A stretch of 64,000 nt of DNA from Brevibacterium antiquum CNRZ 918 (GTDB taxonomy: Bacteria; Actinomycetota; Actinomycetes; Actinomycetales; Brevibacteriaceae). Below are positions 52,642-64,000 of this stretch, one piece after another. The stretch spans positions 186,001 through 250,000 of the forward strand of contig NZ_FXZD01000001.1 in the NCBI RefSeq assembly GCF_900169145.1. Reading direction: 5' to 3'. A model generated the notes under the pieces. It was not told the DNA's origin and did no database searches. It saw nothing but the letters and a program-made list of their open reading frames with translations. Positions within the stretch are counted from its first letter, which is position 1. The number at the start of each line of letters is the position of its first letter. Position numbers and translations under genes: made by a program.

Positions 52642-52666
52642 CGCGGGTCCGGAATCCGGACCCGCG
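52642..52666 (+). terminator. efp-nusB terminator
   Basis: CGCGGGTCCGGA-A-TCCGGACCCGCG is a perfect 12-bp inverted repeat starting 3 nt after the nusB stop. The innermost pairs must open to form a loop. It separates nusB from the pyr operon. Confidence 0.75.
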
Positions 52667-52717
52667 AACCGACCTCACTCATCTGAGGTCTACAATCGAA
52701 TCGAACCACTCCTTTAA

Positions 52718-52738
52718 CCACCGTCCGGAGAGGCGGAG
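52718..52738 (+). promoter_or_regulatory. PyrR-binding RNA motif in the pyr leader
   Basis: GTCCGGAGAGGC (52723-52734), flanked by CCG and CGG that can pair, matches the conserved PyrR-recognised loop (core UCCNGAGAGG). It ends 11-15 nt before the pyrR ATG and overlaps the purine-rich ribosome site, so PyrR with UMP would block translation, as described for mycobacteria. TACAAT (52691-52696) upstream is a likely -10 box. Confidence 0.78.
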
Positions 52739-52748
52739 AAGGGGAAGC

Positions 52749-53300
52749 ATGACACAGCGAACAGTGCTCGATGCCCCAGATATGAAACGGGCCATGACCC
52801 GTATCGCCCACGAGATCATCGAGTCCAACAGAGGCAGCGACGGCCTCGTCCTCTTGGGGATCCCGCGCCGCGGGGTTCCCCTGGCCACTCGTCTGGGCGA
52901 GCAGATCGCCTCGATCTCCGCACGACCCGAGATGGCCGATGAGCTCGTCGGAAGCCTCGATATCACGATGTACCGTGACGATCTGCGCAGCGGCGCTTAC
53001 CGCGCCCCGGAACCCACCACGATCCCTGCCGACGGCATCGATTCCAAGACCGTCGTCCTCGTCGACGATGTGCTCTTCTCCGGACGCACGATCAGAGCAG
53101 CCCTCGACGCGCTCTCAGATCTGGGCCGCCCGGCCAAGGTGCGCCTGGCGGTCCTCATTGACCGGGGCCACCGTGATCTGCCGATCCGTGCCGATCACGT
53201 CGGGAAGAACCTCCCCACCTCCAGCAGTGAACGCGTCAACGTCTCCCTGGTCGAGATCGACGGCGAAGACGGCGTCACCATCTCGGGAGGCCGCGAATGA
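52749..53300 (+). CDS. pyrR: Bifunctional pyr operon regulator / uracil phosphoribosyltransferase PyrR
   Basis: The protein is 183 residues. The PRPP-binding loop is [18 protein letters not shown], and [13 protein letters not shown] and [12 protein letters not shown] are PyrR signatures. It binds pyr mRNA when UMP is high and has weak UPRTase activity. It is the first gene of the operon pyrR-pyrB-pyrC-PH protein-carA-carB-pyrF, and an RNA target motif is visible in its own leader. The ATG at 52749 follows AGAAGGGGAAGC. Its stop overlaps the pyrB ATG by 4 bp. Confidence 0.96.
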   Translation: MTQRTVLDAPDMKRAMTRIAHEIIESNRGSDGLVLLGIPRRGVPLATRLGEQIASISARPEMADELVGSLDITMYRDDLRSGAYRAPEPTTIPADGIDSKTVVLVDDVLFSGRTIRAALDALSDLGRPAKVRLAVLIDRGHRDLPIRADHVGKNLPTSSSERVNVSLVEIDGEDGVTISGGRE

Positions 53301-54277
53301 AACACCTGCTCGACACCATCTCCCTGAGCCGGGAAGAAGCCATCTCGATTCTCGACATCGCAGAAGAGATGACTCAGGTCTCCGAACGTGAGGTCAAGAA
53401 ACTGCCCGTCCTGCGCGGACGCACCGTGGTCAACCTCTTCTTCGAAGACTCGACACGGACCCGTCTTTCCTTCGAGGCAGCGGCCAAGCGGCTTTCCGCC
53501 GACGTCCTCAACTTCTCCGCCAAGGGCTCTTCGGTATCCAAGGGCGAGAGCCTGCAGGACACCATCCAGACGATCTCGGCCATGGGCGCCGATGCGCTCG
53601 TCGTTCGGCATCCCGGATCCGGCACCCCGCATCGCCTGGCCCACACCGGTTGGATCGATGTTCCCGTCGTCAACGCCGGCGACGGCACTCACGAACACCC
53701 CACTCAGGCACTGCTCGACGCCTTCACCCTGCGCCGTGCCCTCGGCGGATTCTCCGCCTCGGGTGCTGTCAAGGACGGCCCACGCGGACGCGGTCTCGAC
53801 GGGGCGAAGGTCGCCATCGTCGGCGACGTCCTCCACTCCCGGGTAGCCCGCTCGAATGTTCACCTGCTGGCCAACCTCGGCGCCGAAGTCCATCTGGTCG
53901 CACCCCCGACGCTGCTGCCCTGGGGCGTCGAGACCTGGCCTGTGACCCTGCACTACGACCTCGACGAGGCGCTGCACAGCGAAGACTTCGCAGCCGTGAT
54001 GATGCTGCGTGTCCAGCACGAGCGCATGCACGAATCGTTCTTCCCCAACGAACGCGAATACGCACGATTGTGGGGACTCTCCGCGGCCCGCCTGGCGGGA
54101 CTGCCGAAGGAGACCTTCATCATGCACCCGGGGCCGATGAACCGCGGCTTCGAAATCTCAGCGGCAGCCGCCGACTCACCGCGCGCCCTCATCCTCGACC
54201 AGGTCGAGAACGGAGTCAGCGTGCGCATGGCGGTCCTGTACCGCCTCTTGACAGGCCAGGAGGAGACCAATGACTGA
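53297..54277 (+). CDS. pyrB: Aspartate carbamoyltransferase catalytic subunit
   Basis: The protein is 326 residues. The carbamoyl-phosphate motif [18 protein letters not shown] is near residue 52, followed by [17 protein letters not shown], the conserved [28 protein letters not shown] and [12 protein letters not shown]. It condenses carbamoyl phosphate and aspartate. No regulatory PyrI is present, as expected for this class. It overlaps pyrR by 4 bp and pyrC by 8 bp. Confidence 0.96.
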   Translation: MKHLLDTISLSREEAISILDIAEEMTQVSEREVKKLPVLRGRTVVNLFFEDSTRTRLSFEAAAKRLSADVLNFSAKGSSVSKGESLQDTIQTISAMGADALVVRHPGSGTPHRLAHTGWIDVPVVNAGDGTHEHPTQALLDAFTLRRALGGFSASGAVKDGPRGRGLDGAKVAIVGDVLHSRVARSNVHLLANLGAEVHLVAPPTLLPWGVETWPVTLHYDLDEALHSEDFAAVMMLRVQHERMHESFFPNEREYARLWGLSAARLAGLPKETFIMHPGPMNRGFEISAAAADSPRALILDQVENGVSVRMAVLYRLLTGQEETND

Positions 54278-55589
54278 CTATCTGATCCGCGGTGCGAACG
54301 TGCTGGGCCAGGGAAGTGCCGATATCGCCATCAAGGACTCGACGATCGTCGATCCGGATCTGCTCGATCCCGACGACACCTCGGTGGAAGTCGTGAGTGC
54401 AGAAGGACTGATCGCTCTGCCTGGGCTCGTCGACATGCATACGCATCTTCGCGAACCGGGAAAGGAAGACGCGGAGACGATCCTGAGCGGGTCACGAGCG
54501 GCCGCGGCGGGCGGGTTCACCTGCGTCCATGCGATGGCGAACACCGCACCTGTCGCCGACACCGCAGGCGTGGTCGAACAGGTCCACCGCCTCGGGCGTA
54601 CCGCCGGCTACACCGAAGTCGTGCCCATCGGTGCCGTGACAATCGGACTCGAAGGCAAGAACCTCGCCGAAATCGGAGCCATGGCCCGATCGGCGGCTCG
54701 CGTCCGCATCTTCTCCGACGACGGGATCTGCGTCTCCGACCCGCTGCTCATGCGCCGGGCCCTCGAATACGTCAAGACCTTCGACGGAGTCATCGCCCAG
54801 CATGCACAGGAACCGCGCCTGACCGAGGGCGCGCAGATGAACGAGGGTGTCGTCTCCGCTGAGCTGGGACTGCCCGGCTGGCCCGCCGTCGCCGAGGAAT
54901 CGATCATCGCCCGCGATGTGCTCCTGGCCGAGCATGTGGGCTCACGGCTGCACATCTGCCACGTCTCGACCAAAGGCAGCGTCGACATCATCCGCTGGGC
55001 GAAGTCGCGCGGAGTCGAGATCACCGCCGAGGTGACCCCGCACCATCTCATGCTCACCGACGAACTCGTCCGCAGCTTCGACCCTGTATACAAGGTCAAC
55101 CCGCCGCTGCGCACCGAGGCCGATGTCACCGCACTGCGCGAGGCGCTGGCCGACGGCACGATCGACGTCATCGGCACCGACCACGCCCCACACACCGCCG
55201 AACACAAATGCAGCGAGTGGACGGCCGCGGCCATGGGCATGGTCGGCATGGAGACGGCACTGTCCATCGTCGTCGAGGCGATGGCGGACTACGACTTCGA
55301 CTACGGCGACCTCGCCCGGGTCATGTCGGTGACTCCGGCGCGGATCACCGGGGCCACCGGCCATGGCAGCCTCGAAATCGGCTCCAGTGCCAACATCGTG
55401 CTCATCGACCCGAACTCGACGCACACGATCGTGCCCGATGACCACGCGACGAAGGGCCGCAACAACCCCTTCGCCGGTCTTGAGGTCTCCACCTCGATCA
55501 CCGACACATTCTTCTACGGCCACCGGGTTCTCTCCGGCGGACGACTCAGCACACCCCATCCGGCAGGAGCATCATGGACAGACCAGTAA
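54270..55589 (+). CDS. pyrC: Dihydroorotase
   Basis: The protein is 439 residues, class I dihydroorotase. The metal-binding [21 protein letters not shown], with HxH near residue 57, and [15 protein letters not shown] [15 protein letters not shown] are intact. The third segment [11 protein letters not shown] supplies a histidine. It cyclises carbamoyl aspartate. The ATG at 54270 overlaps pyrB by 8 bp and follows AGGAGG. The end overlaps the next gene by 16 bp. Confidence 0.95.
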   Translation: MTDYLIRGANVLGQGSADIAIKDSTIVDPDLLDPDDTSVEVVSAEGLIALPGLVDMHTHLREPGKEDAETILSGSRAAAAGGFTCVHAMANTAPVADTAGVVEQVHRLGRTAGYTEVVPIGAVTIGLEGKNLAEIGAMARSAARVRIFSDDGICVSDPLLMRRALEYVKTFDGVIAQHAQEPRLTEGAQMNEGVVSAELGLPGWPAVAEESIIARDVLLAEHVGSRLHICHVSTKGSVDIIRWAKSRGVEITAEVTPHHLMLTDELVRSFDPVYKVNPPLRTEADVTALREALADGTIDVIGTDHAPHTAEHKCSEWTAAAMGMVGMETALSIVVEAMADYDFDYGDLARVMSVTPARITGATGHGSLEIGSSANIVLIDPNSTHTIVPDDHATKGRNNPFAGLEVSTSITDTFFYGHRVLSGGRLSTPHPAGASWTDQ

Positions 55590-56068
55590 GCGTCATCATC
55601 ATCGCGGTCGTCTTCCTGCTGCTGGTCCTCGCCATCACCTGGGGGTGGAGCCGACGAAAGAAGAGCCAGACCGACGTCCCGCAGCCAGCGAAGCCGCATA
55701 TGGGAATCAAGCCCGTCGCAGAACCTGTCGAAGGCTCCTATGTGTCGACGACCCTGGCCGGGCACCCACTCGAACGCGTCGCCGTCCATGGTCTCGGCAT
55801 CCGCACCACGGGAGAGATCGTCGTCACCGACGGGGGAGTCATCATGGACCTCGCCGGACGTGAGGACTTCCTTATCCCCAGGCGCGACATCGTCTCCGTC
55901 GACACCACCGCCGGCATGATCGGCAAATTCGTCGAACGCGGCGGCATCGTCCGCATCACCTGGCGGCTGGGGGAGACCCTCGTCGACACAGGCTTCCGCG
56001 CCCGTTACGCCGCCAGCACCACCCCCACCGTCGAGAGCATCCGCGAAATGATCGAAGAGGCACAATGA
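55574..56068 (+). CDS. PH-like membrane-anchored protein in the pyr operon
   Basis: The protein is 164 residues. One N-terminal helix ([20 protein letters not shown]) is followed by a basic stretch and a soluble domain of predicted beta strands, with a terminal helix ([11 protein letters not shown]). The domain pattern ([47 protein letters not shown]) is that of bacterial PH-like domains. Function is unknown. A similar gene sits between pyrC and carA in many actinobacteria, so a membrane or regulatory link to pyrimidine synthesis is possible. It overlaps pyrC by 16 bp and carA by 4 bp. Confidence 0.82.
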   Translation: MDRPVSVIIIAVVFLLLVLAITWGWSRRKKSQTDVPQPAKPHMGIKPVAEPVEGSYVSTTLAGHPLERVAVHGLGIRTTGEIVVTDGGVIMDLAGREDFLIPRRDIVSVDTTAGMIGKFVERGGIVRITWRLGETLVDTGFRARYAASTTPTVESIREMIEEAQ

Positions 56069-57216
56069 CACTGTCCACCACACCTGCCGTCCTCGTCCTC
56101 GAAGACGGACGCACCTTCCGCGGTTCCGCCTACGGGGCTGTCGGTGAGACCCTGGGCGAAGCTGTCTTCGTCACCGCGATGTCGGGTTATCAGGAAACCC
56201 TGACCGACCCGTCCTATCACCGTCAGATCGTGATCCAGACCGCGCCGCACATCGGCAACACGGGAATCACCGATGATGACGACGAATCGGCCAAGATCTG
56301 GGTCGCCGGCTATGTCGTCCGCGACGCCTCACGCATGTCCTCGAACTGGCGCTCCATCGGCGACCTGTCCACCCGCCTCGAAGAATCAGGCATCGTGGGC
56401 ATCAGCGACGTCGACACCCGCGCCCTGACCCTGCACCTGCGCGAAGCAGGGGCCATGCGCATGGGCATCTTCTCCGGCGCGGCCGCCGAGGCCAACGTCG
56501 ATGAGCTGCTGGCCAAGGTCCAGGCCTCTCCACATATGGCCGGAGCGAACCTTGCCGAAGAGGTCTCGATCACCGAGCCCCAGCTCATCCCCGCAGTGGG
56601 CGAGAAGAAGTTCAGCGTCGCAGCCCTTGACCTGGGCATCAAGTCGATGACCCCCGAACGACTGAGCGAGCGCGGCATCGACGTGCACCTCCTGCCTGCG
56701 ACGACGAGCTTCGCGCAGATCCAGGCACTCGGAGTCGACGGAGTCTTCTTCTCCAACGGACCCGGTGACCCGGCGACCGCCGATGCTCAGGTCGAGCTCC
56801 TCCGCCAGGTCCTCGGGGCGAAGATCCCGTTCTTCGGAATCTGCTTCGGCAACCAGCTGTTGGGCCGAGCCCTGGGCTTCGGCACATACAAACTGCCCTT
56901 CGGCCACCGCGGCATCAACGTTCCCGTCATGGACCGGACCACAGACAAAGTCGAGATCACCTCGCAGAACCACGGCTTCGCCGTCGACGCACCCCTAGAC
57001 GGTGAGACACAGGCCCCGCATGATGCGAACTTCGGTCGCGTGAGCGTGTCCCACGTGTGCCTCAACGATGACGTGGTTGAAGGGCTCCAATGCCTCGACA
57101 TTCCCGCGTTCTCCGTCCAATTCCATCCGGAGGCCGCAGCCGGTCCTCACGATTCGAGCTACCTGTTCGATCGCTTCATCGACCTCATGTCCGCTTCCCC
57201 GGTCGCACAGGCCTAA
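56065..57216 (+). CDS. carA: Carbamoyl phosphate synthase small subunit
   Basis: The protein is 383 residues. The N-terminal domain contains [32 protein letters not shown]. The class I glutamine amidotransferase domain has the nucleophile cysteine in [17 protein letters not shown] (near residue 260), and the His and Glu of [14 protein letters not shown] near the end. It supplies ammonia to CarB. ATG 56065 overlaps the preceding stop. carB begins 10 bp after the stop with AAGGAG as ribosome site. Confidence 0.96.
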   Translation: MTLSTTPAVLVLEDGRTFRGSAYGAVGETLGEAVFVTAMSGYQETLTDPSYHRQIVIQTAPHIGNTGITDDDDESAKIWVAGYVVRDASRMSSNWRSIGDLSTRLEESGIVGISDVDTRALTLHLREAGAMRMGIFSGAAAEANVDELLAKVQASPHMAGANLAEEVSITEPQLIPAVGEKKFSVAALDLGIKSMTPERLSERGIDVHLLPATTSFAQIQALGVDGVFFSNGPGDPATADAQVELLRQVLGAKIPFFGICFGNQLLGRALGFGTYKLPFGHRGINVPVMDRTTDKVEITSQNHGFAVDAPLDGETQAPHDANFGRVSVSHVCLNDDVVEGLQCLDIPAFSVQFHPEAAAGPHDSSYLFDRFIDLMSASPVAQA

Positions 57217-57225
57217 GGAGAATCC

Positions 57226-60497
<3,272 letters not shown>

Positions 60498-60501
<4 letters not shown>

Positions 60502-61358
60502 TGTTCGGCACCCGTCTGCGGGCGGCCATGGACGAGCACGGTCCGCTGTGTGTGGGCATCGATCCCCATGACCATCTCCTTGAGGCCTGGGGTCTGCCGC
60601 GCACTGTGGAAGGTCTGCGGGAATTCTCCCTGCGCACGGTGACCGAGCTCGCCCGGAACGTGGCCGCGGTCAAACCGCAGTCAGCCTTCTACGAGCAGCA
60701 CGGTTCGGCCGGAGTCGCCGTTCTCGAGGAGACCTTGGCCGCCTGTCGGGAACACGATCTCCTCAGCGTCCTCGACATCAAACGCGGGGACATCGGATCG
60801 ACCATGGGAGCCTATGCACGCGCCTACCTCGATCCTTCCTCGGCGCTGGCAGCCGATTCCATCACCGTCTCTCCCTACCTCGGCTTCGGGGCGCTGGAAC
60901 CGGCCTTCGGACTCGCCGAGGCCCATGATCGGGGAGTCTTCGTTCTTGCTCTGACCTCGAACCCGGAAGGCGCGGAGGTCCAGCACGCCCAGTGCGGCGA
61001 GGCCGTCGACGGCTTCGGGGGTTCCGTGGCGGGGTCGATCGTCGGACAGGTTGCTGCGCGCAACTCGGCCCACTCTCCGCGGGATCCCGGTCGCTTCGGA
61101 CTGGTCGTGGGGGCGACGATCGGCTCCGCGGCACGTGAGCTCGGATTCGACCCGACGGACTGCAAAGGCCCGATCCTGGCACCGGGAGTCGGCGCTCAGG
61201 GAGCTGGGATTCGTGAACTCATCGACGTATTCGGCTCCGAAGCCATCGCAGCCAACCAGATCCTGGCCACAACGTCGCGCGCTGTGCTCAGCGCGGGGCC
61301 AGACGGTGTGCGGGCAGCGGCGCGGTCGCTCAACGAGTCCCTGACCCAGGTGGGCTGA
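60498..61358 (+). CDS. pyrF: Orotidine 5'-phosphate decarboxylase, type 2
   Basis: The protein is 286 residues. The catalytic lysine motif of the long (type 2) family is [21 protein letters not shown] near residue 95. [29 protein letters not shown] and the C-terminal LAPGVGAQG phosphate site are also intact. It makes UMP. The GTG overlaps the carB stop; an ATG one codon later is an alternative. pyrD and pyrE are absent from the operon. A 257-bp spacer to mihF follows, with no clear terminator. Confidence 0.95.
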
Positions 61359-61563
61359 GTTCCGCGCAGGGTATGTCGAATCTCACCACTTGATCCACTG
61401 CGCAGGGTGCCCGTTTCGCCAGCCTGCGCGAGCCATGCACACAACGGTGGGCACCGGTCTGCGGATATCGCCTGAGCTAAGACGGTACGGGCCCGCAATG
61501 GCCAGTTCTGCAGGCACTCGAGTTTTCTTTGCCGCTTTATGCCTCTCACGAGGGTTTTTGTTT

Positions 61564-61569
61564 TAGACT
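61564..61569 (+). promoter_or_regulatory. -10 box of the mihF promoter
   Basis: TAGACT follows a T-rich run (GGGTTTTTGTTT) and lies 46 nt before the mihF GTG, the same hexamer as before several other genes here. No clear -35 is seen. A GAGGAG ribosome site precedes the start. Confidence 0.5.
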
Positions 61570-61615
61570 GAAGCAACTTCCCTACCTGCCCGTTCATGGT
61601 GACAGAGGAGATAAT

Positions 61616-61927
61616 GTGGCACTCGAACCTTTGACCCCGCAACAGCGGTCAGCCGCTCTTGACAAGGCGTTCAAAGCGCGTCAGGCGCGAGCCGAGGTCA
61701 AGACCGCGCTGAAAAATGGTCAAACCGATCTCGCCGCCGTCCTGAAGAAGGCCGACGCAGACGAAGCACTCGCGAAGATGCGCGTCGTCGATCTGCTGAG
61801 ATCACTGCCCGGCGTCGGCGACCGACGCGCGGAAGCGGCCATGGATGACGTGGGCATTGCTTCGTCCCGTCGGATCAAGGGCCTGGGTGTTCACCAGAAG
61901 AACGCCCTGTTGGAGAAATACTCCTGA
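61616..61927 (+). CDS. mihF: Integration host factor, actinobacterial type (mIHF)
   Basis: The protein is 103 residues. It shows the mIHF pattern: [33 protein letters not shown], the conserved [28 protein letters not shown] helix-two-turn-helix region and [15 protein letters not shown]. It is an essential nucleoid-associated, DNA-bending protein in mycobacteria and Streptomyces, unrelated to proteobacterial IHF. The GTG at 61616 follows GAGGAG. gmk, rpoZ and coaBC follow in the conserved actinobacterial order. Confidence 0.96.
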   Translation: MALEPLTPQQRSAALDKAFKARQARAEVKTALKNGQTDLAAVLKKADADEALAKMRVVDLLRSLPGVGDRRAEAAMDDVGIASSRRIKGLGVHQKNALLEKYS

Positions 61928-61931
61928 ATGT

Positions 61932-61961
61932 GTGAACAATAGATCTGTGAATAATCGACTG
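61932..61961 (+). repeat. Imperfect 15-bp tandem repeat at the gmk start
   Basis: GTGAACAATAGATCT (61932-61946) is followed by GTGAATAATCGACTG (61947-61961). Both contain GTGAAYAAT in frame, duplicating the possible start codon. Confidence 0.7.
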
Positions 61962-62510
61962 ACCGTCCTCGCGGGACCCACCGCGGTGGGAAAAGGCACC
62001 ATCAGTGCGTACATCAGAGATCATCATCCCGAGGTCTGGTTCTCCGTCTCCGCCACCACGCGGCCGCGGCGACCCGGCGAAATCGATGGTGTTCATTATC
62101 ACTTCATCAGCGATGACGAATTCGACTCGCTCATCGCTGCCGGTGAGCTGCTCGAGTACGCTGTCGTCCATGGACGCCATCGCTACGGCACGCCTTCGGC
62201 TCAGGTTCAGGAGAAGCTGAGCCAGGGTATTCCCTCCCTGCTGGAGATTGATCTGCAGGGAGCACGCCAGGTCAAGGACAAGATGCCTGAGGCGCTGTTC
62301 GTATTCCTGTCTCCGCCCAGCTGGGAAGAGCTCGTGTCGAGACTCACCGGGCGCGGAACGGAATCAGCGGTCGAACAGGAGCGTCGACTGACCACGGCCA
62401 AACAGGAATTGCAGGCCGAATCCGAGTTCGATGTCACCATCGTCAATGACCACGTTCGCACTGCGGCCGAAGAACTCATATCATTGATGGGTATATCCAC
62501 TACCGATTAG
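61932..62510 (+). CDS. gmk: Guanylate kinase
   Basis: The protein is 192 residues from GTG 61932. P-loop [16 protein letters not shown], the GMP-binding [21 protein letters not shown] and [13 protein letters not shown], and the [12 protein letters not shown] segment are intact. It phosphorylates GMP. Two in-frame GTG codons (61932 and 61947) start near-identical 15-bp segments encoding VNNRS and VNNRL, so the exact start is uncertain. Neither has a clear ribosome site. The gene is 4 nt after mihF and probably depends on coupling. Confidence 0.94.
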   Translation: MNNRSVNNRLTVLAGPTAVGKGTISAYIRDHHPEVWFSVSATTRPRRPGEIDGVHYHFISDDEFDSLIAAGELLEYAVVHGRHRYGTPSAQVQEKLSQGIPSLLEIDLQGARQVKDKMPEALFVFLSPPSWEELVSRLTGRGTESAVEQERRLTTAKQELQAESEFDVTIVNDHVRTAAEELISLMGISTTD

Positions 62511-62522
62511 ATTGGACATTCA

Positions 62523-62855
62523 TTGCCTGCACAACCTGAAGGCATCACCAATCCTCCGATTGATGATCTGCTGGCCGTGACCAGCTCGAAGTACGAACTG
62601 GTTTCGATTGCGGCTCAGAGAGCCCGCCAGATCAACTCCTACTACGCCCAGCTCCAAGAAGGACTGCTCGAGAACGTCGGTCCGCTGGTGACCCCGGGCA
62701 CCCATGAAAAGCCTCTGTCGATCGCGCTCCGCGAGATCAACGAGGGCAAGATCGTGGCCCGCGAAGTCACCGAAGCCGACTTCGGTGCTCTCACCCAAGA
62801 GCCTGCGCAGCCTGCTGCCAGCAACGACGGCGCACTGGACTTCAGCGACCAGTGA
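62523..62855 (+). CDS. rpoZ: DNA-directed RNA polymerase omega subunit
   Basis: The protein is 110 residues. Omega motifs are [31 protein letters not shown] and [19 protein letters not shown]. It helps assemble the beta-prime subunit. No ATG or GTG is suitably placed; the TTG at 62523 is the likely start. A TAGATT box (62508-62513) lies 9 nt upstream. The C-terminal Gln/Ala/Asp tail is actinobacterial. The stop overlaps the coaBC GTG. Confidence 0.93.
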   Translation: MPAQPEGITNPPIDDLLAVTSSKYELVSIAAQRARQINSYYAQLQEGLLENVGPLVTPGTHEKPLSIALREINEGKIVAREVTEADFGALTQEPAQPAASNDGALDFSDQ

Positions 62856-64000
62856 GAACCGTACTCGGCGTCGCCGGTGGAATCGCCGCCTACAAGGCGG
62901 CTCACGTCATTCGGCGACTCCGGGAACTCGGGCACAGCGTCAAGGTCGTGCCCACCGCCAGTGCACTGAATTTCGTCGGTGCGGCCACCTTCGAGGCACT
63001 GTCCTCACAGACTGTGACCACCGATGTCTTCGACGATGTCGAATCGGTCAACCATGTCCGCATCGGGCAGGAGGCCGAACTTGTCATCATTGCGCCCGCC
63101 ACGGCCAATATCCTGGCGAAGCTGGCCGCAGGCATCGCCGATGACCTGCTGACCGCCACCGTCCTGACGACGACCGCCGAGGTGGTCGTTGCCCCAGCCA
63201 TGCACACCGAGATGTGGCAGAACCCCGCCACCGTCGCGAACATCGCGACCTTGAAGCAGCGCGGCATCCATGTGCTCGACCCCGCTGTGGGGCGTCTCAC
63301 CGGGCCGGATTCCGGTCCCGGTCGTCTGCCCGAACCCCAAACGATCGTCGACTTCGCTCTGGCCGCTGCCGGATCAGCGGCCACCGCAGTCGGGCCGCTG
63401 AACGACAAACGCGTCGTCATCAGTGCCGGCGGGACCAGGGAACCACTCGATCCCGTGAGGTTCCTCGGGAACCGCTCCTCAGGCAAGCAGGGCATCGCCC
63501 TCGCACGTGCGGCCGTCGCAGCCGGAGCCCGCGTCGACCTGGTTGCGGCCAACATCGATTGGGGTCTGCTGTCCGCCCTGCCCGACGGTGTCCGAATCAC
63601 CACGGTCGAATCAACGCTGGAACTCCAAACCCAGATGCATGCCGTTCAAGCCGACGCCGATGTCATCATCATGGCCGCGGCCGTCGCGGACTACCGTCCA
63701 GCCGGGCGCACCGACTCGAAGATGAAGAAGTCGGGTGATGAGGGGATGACTCTGAGTCTGGTTCAGAATCCTGATGTGCTCGTGGGACTCGTCGAGTCAC
63801 GTCGTGAGCCCCAGGTCATCGTCGGATTCGCCGCGGAGACCGGAGATTCTCATCACACGGCGCTGGACTACGCGAGAGCGAAGTTCCGTCGCAAGGGCGT
63901 GGACCTCCTGGTCTTCAACAACGTCTCCGAGGACAGGGCCTTCGGCCACGACGACAATGCTGTCCAGATCCTGAGTCATGACGGTGACCAGGTCGTGACC
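62852..64000 (+). CDS. coaBC: Bifunctional phosphopantothenoylcysteine decarboxylase / phosphopantothenate-cysteine ligase CoaBC, cut at right edge
   Basis: 383 residues are present and the frame is open to the end of the window. The CoaC flavoprotein part has [10 protein letters not shown], the active-site [26 protein letters not shown] and PAMHTEMW. The CoaB part has [24 protein letters not shown], the ligase core AAAVADYRP and VGFAAETGD. It makes 4-phosphopantetheine for CoA synthesis. GTG 62852 overlaps the rpoZ stop (GTGA). The last residues of the CoaB domain are missing because of the window edge, not a truncation. Confidence 0.96.
   Translation, partial: MRTVLGVAGGIAAYKAAHVIRRLRELGHSVKVVPTASALNFVGAATFEALSSQTVTTDVFDDVESVNHVRIGQEAELVIIAPATANILAKLAAGIADDLLTATVLTTTAEVVVAPAMHTEMWQNPATVANIATLKQRGIHVLDPAVGRLTGPDSGPGRLPEPQTIVDFALAAAGSAATAVGPLNDKRVVISAGGTREPLDPVRFLGNRSSGKQGIALARAAVAAGARVDLVAANIDWGLLSALPDGVRITTVESTLELQTQMHAVQADADVIIMAAAVADYRPAGRTDSKMKKSGDEGMTLSLVQNPDVLVGLVESRREPQVIVGFAAETGDSHHTALDYARAKFRRKGVDLLVFNNVSEDRAFGHDDNAVQILSHDGDQVVT

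Overview
The window is a 64-kb piece of an actinobacterial chromosome. The signs are high GC, many GTG starts, an hrcA gene with a CIRCE element followed by a class-II-type dnaJ, the integration host factor mIHF next to gmk and rpoZ, DUF3097 and DUF349 proteins, an EF-P with the PGKGP loop, and the pyrR-pyrBC-carAB-pyrF cluster. The protein sequences look most like Micrococcales, perhaps Brevibacterium. That genus guess is from memory of such proteins, not from a search. Almost all genes lie on the + strand in short-overlap (ATGA/GTGA/TGATG) operons, and nearly everything is core housekeeping. Both ends cut genes: lepA on the left and coaBC on the right.

Layout: 0-3.4 kb lepA end, hemW, a DUF4870 membrane protein and DUF3097. 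3.4-11.5 kb heat-shock repressor hrcA with dnaJ, then rsmE, phoH, ybeY, a CBS-domain transporter-like protein, era and zapE. 11.5-14 kb a small membrane protein, four tRNA genes (Gly-GCC, Cys-GCA, Val-CAC, Val-GAC) and a secreted/membrane YGSQ-repeat protein. 14-20.8 kb thrS, a HIT hydrolase, an S9 peptidase, a NUDIX hydrolase, yebC and ruvC. 21-23.3 kb an AT-rich leader and a DUF222/HNH endonuclease gene that splits ruvC from ruvAB. 23.4-31.5 kb ruvA, ruvB, yajC, secD, secF and rel. 31.6-36.2 kb an AbiEi-like antitoxin gene without a toxin, a DUF349 protein, a metallo-hydrolase, hisS and an ArsR regulator. 36.4-42.3 kb aspS, rarA, a CPA2 antiporter, a candidate 46-residue protein and rpsD. 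42.5-52.6 kb alaS, ruvX, mltG, aroE, a prepilin peptidase, aroC, aroK, aroB, efp and nusB. 52.7-61.4 kb the whole pyrimidine operon. 61.6-64 kb mihF, gmk, rpoZ and coaBC.

The genes form several functional blocks: ribosome and RNA maturation (lepA, rsmE, ybeY, era, efp, nusB, rpsD), tRNA charging (thrS, hisS, aspS, alaS), Holliday junction and fork repair (ruvABC, rarA), Sec export (yajC-secD-secF), stringent response (rel), shikimate synthesis (aroE-C-K-B) and de novo UMP synthesis (pyrR-B-C, carAB, pyrF). Regulatory signals visible in the DNA include the CIRCE operator of hrcA, a PyrR-type RNA motif just before pyrR, a 13-bp inverted repeat placed exactly over the promoter of the AbiEi-like gene, two palindromes over the HNH gene promoter, and recurring TAGA(C/A)T -10 boxes 6-7 nt before start codons that suggest leaderless mRNAs. 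No CRISPR array, prophage, integrase or classical insertion sequence is visible. The most unusual accessory items are the orphan AbiEi-like gene with its operator and the HNH gene inside the ruv cluster.
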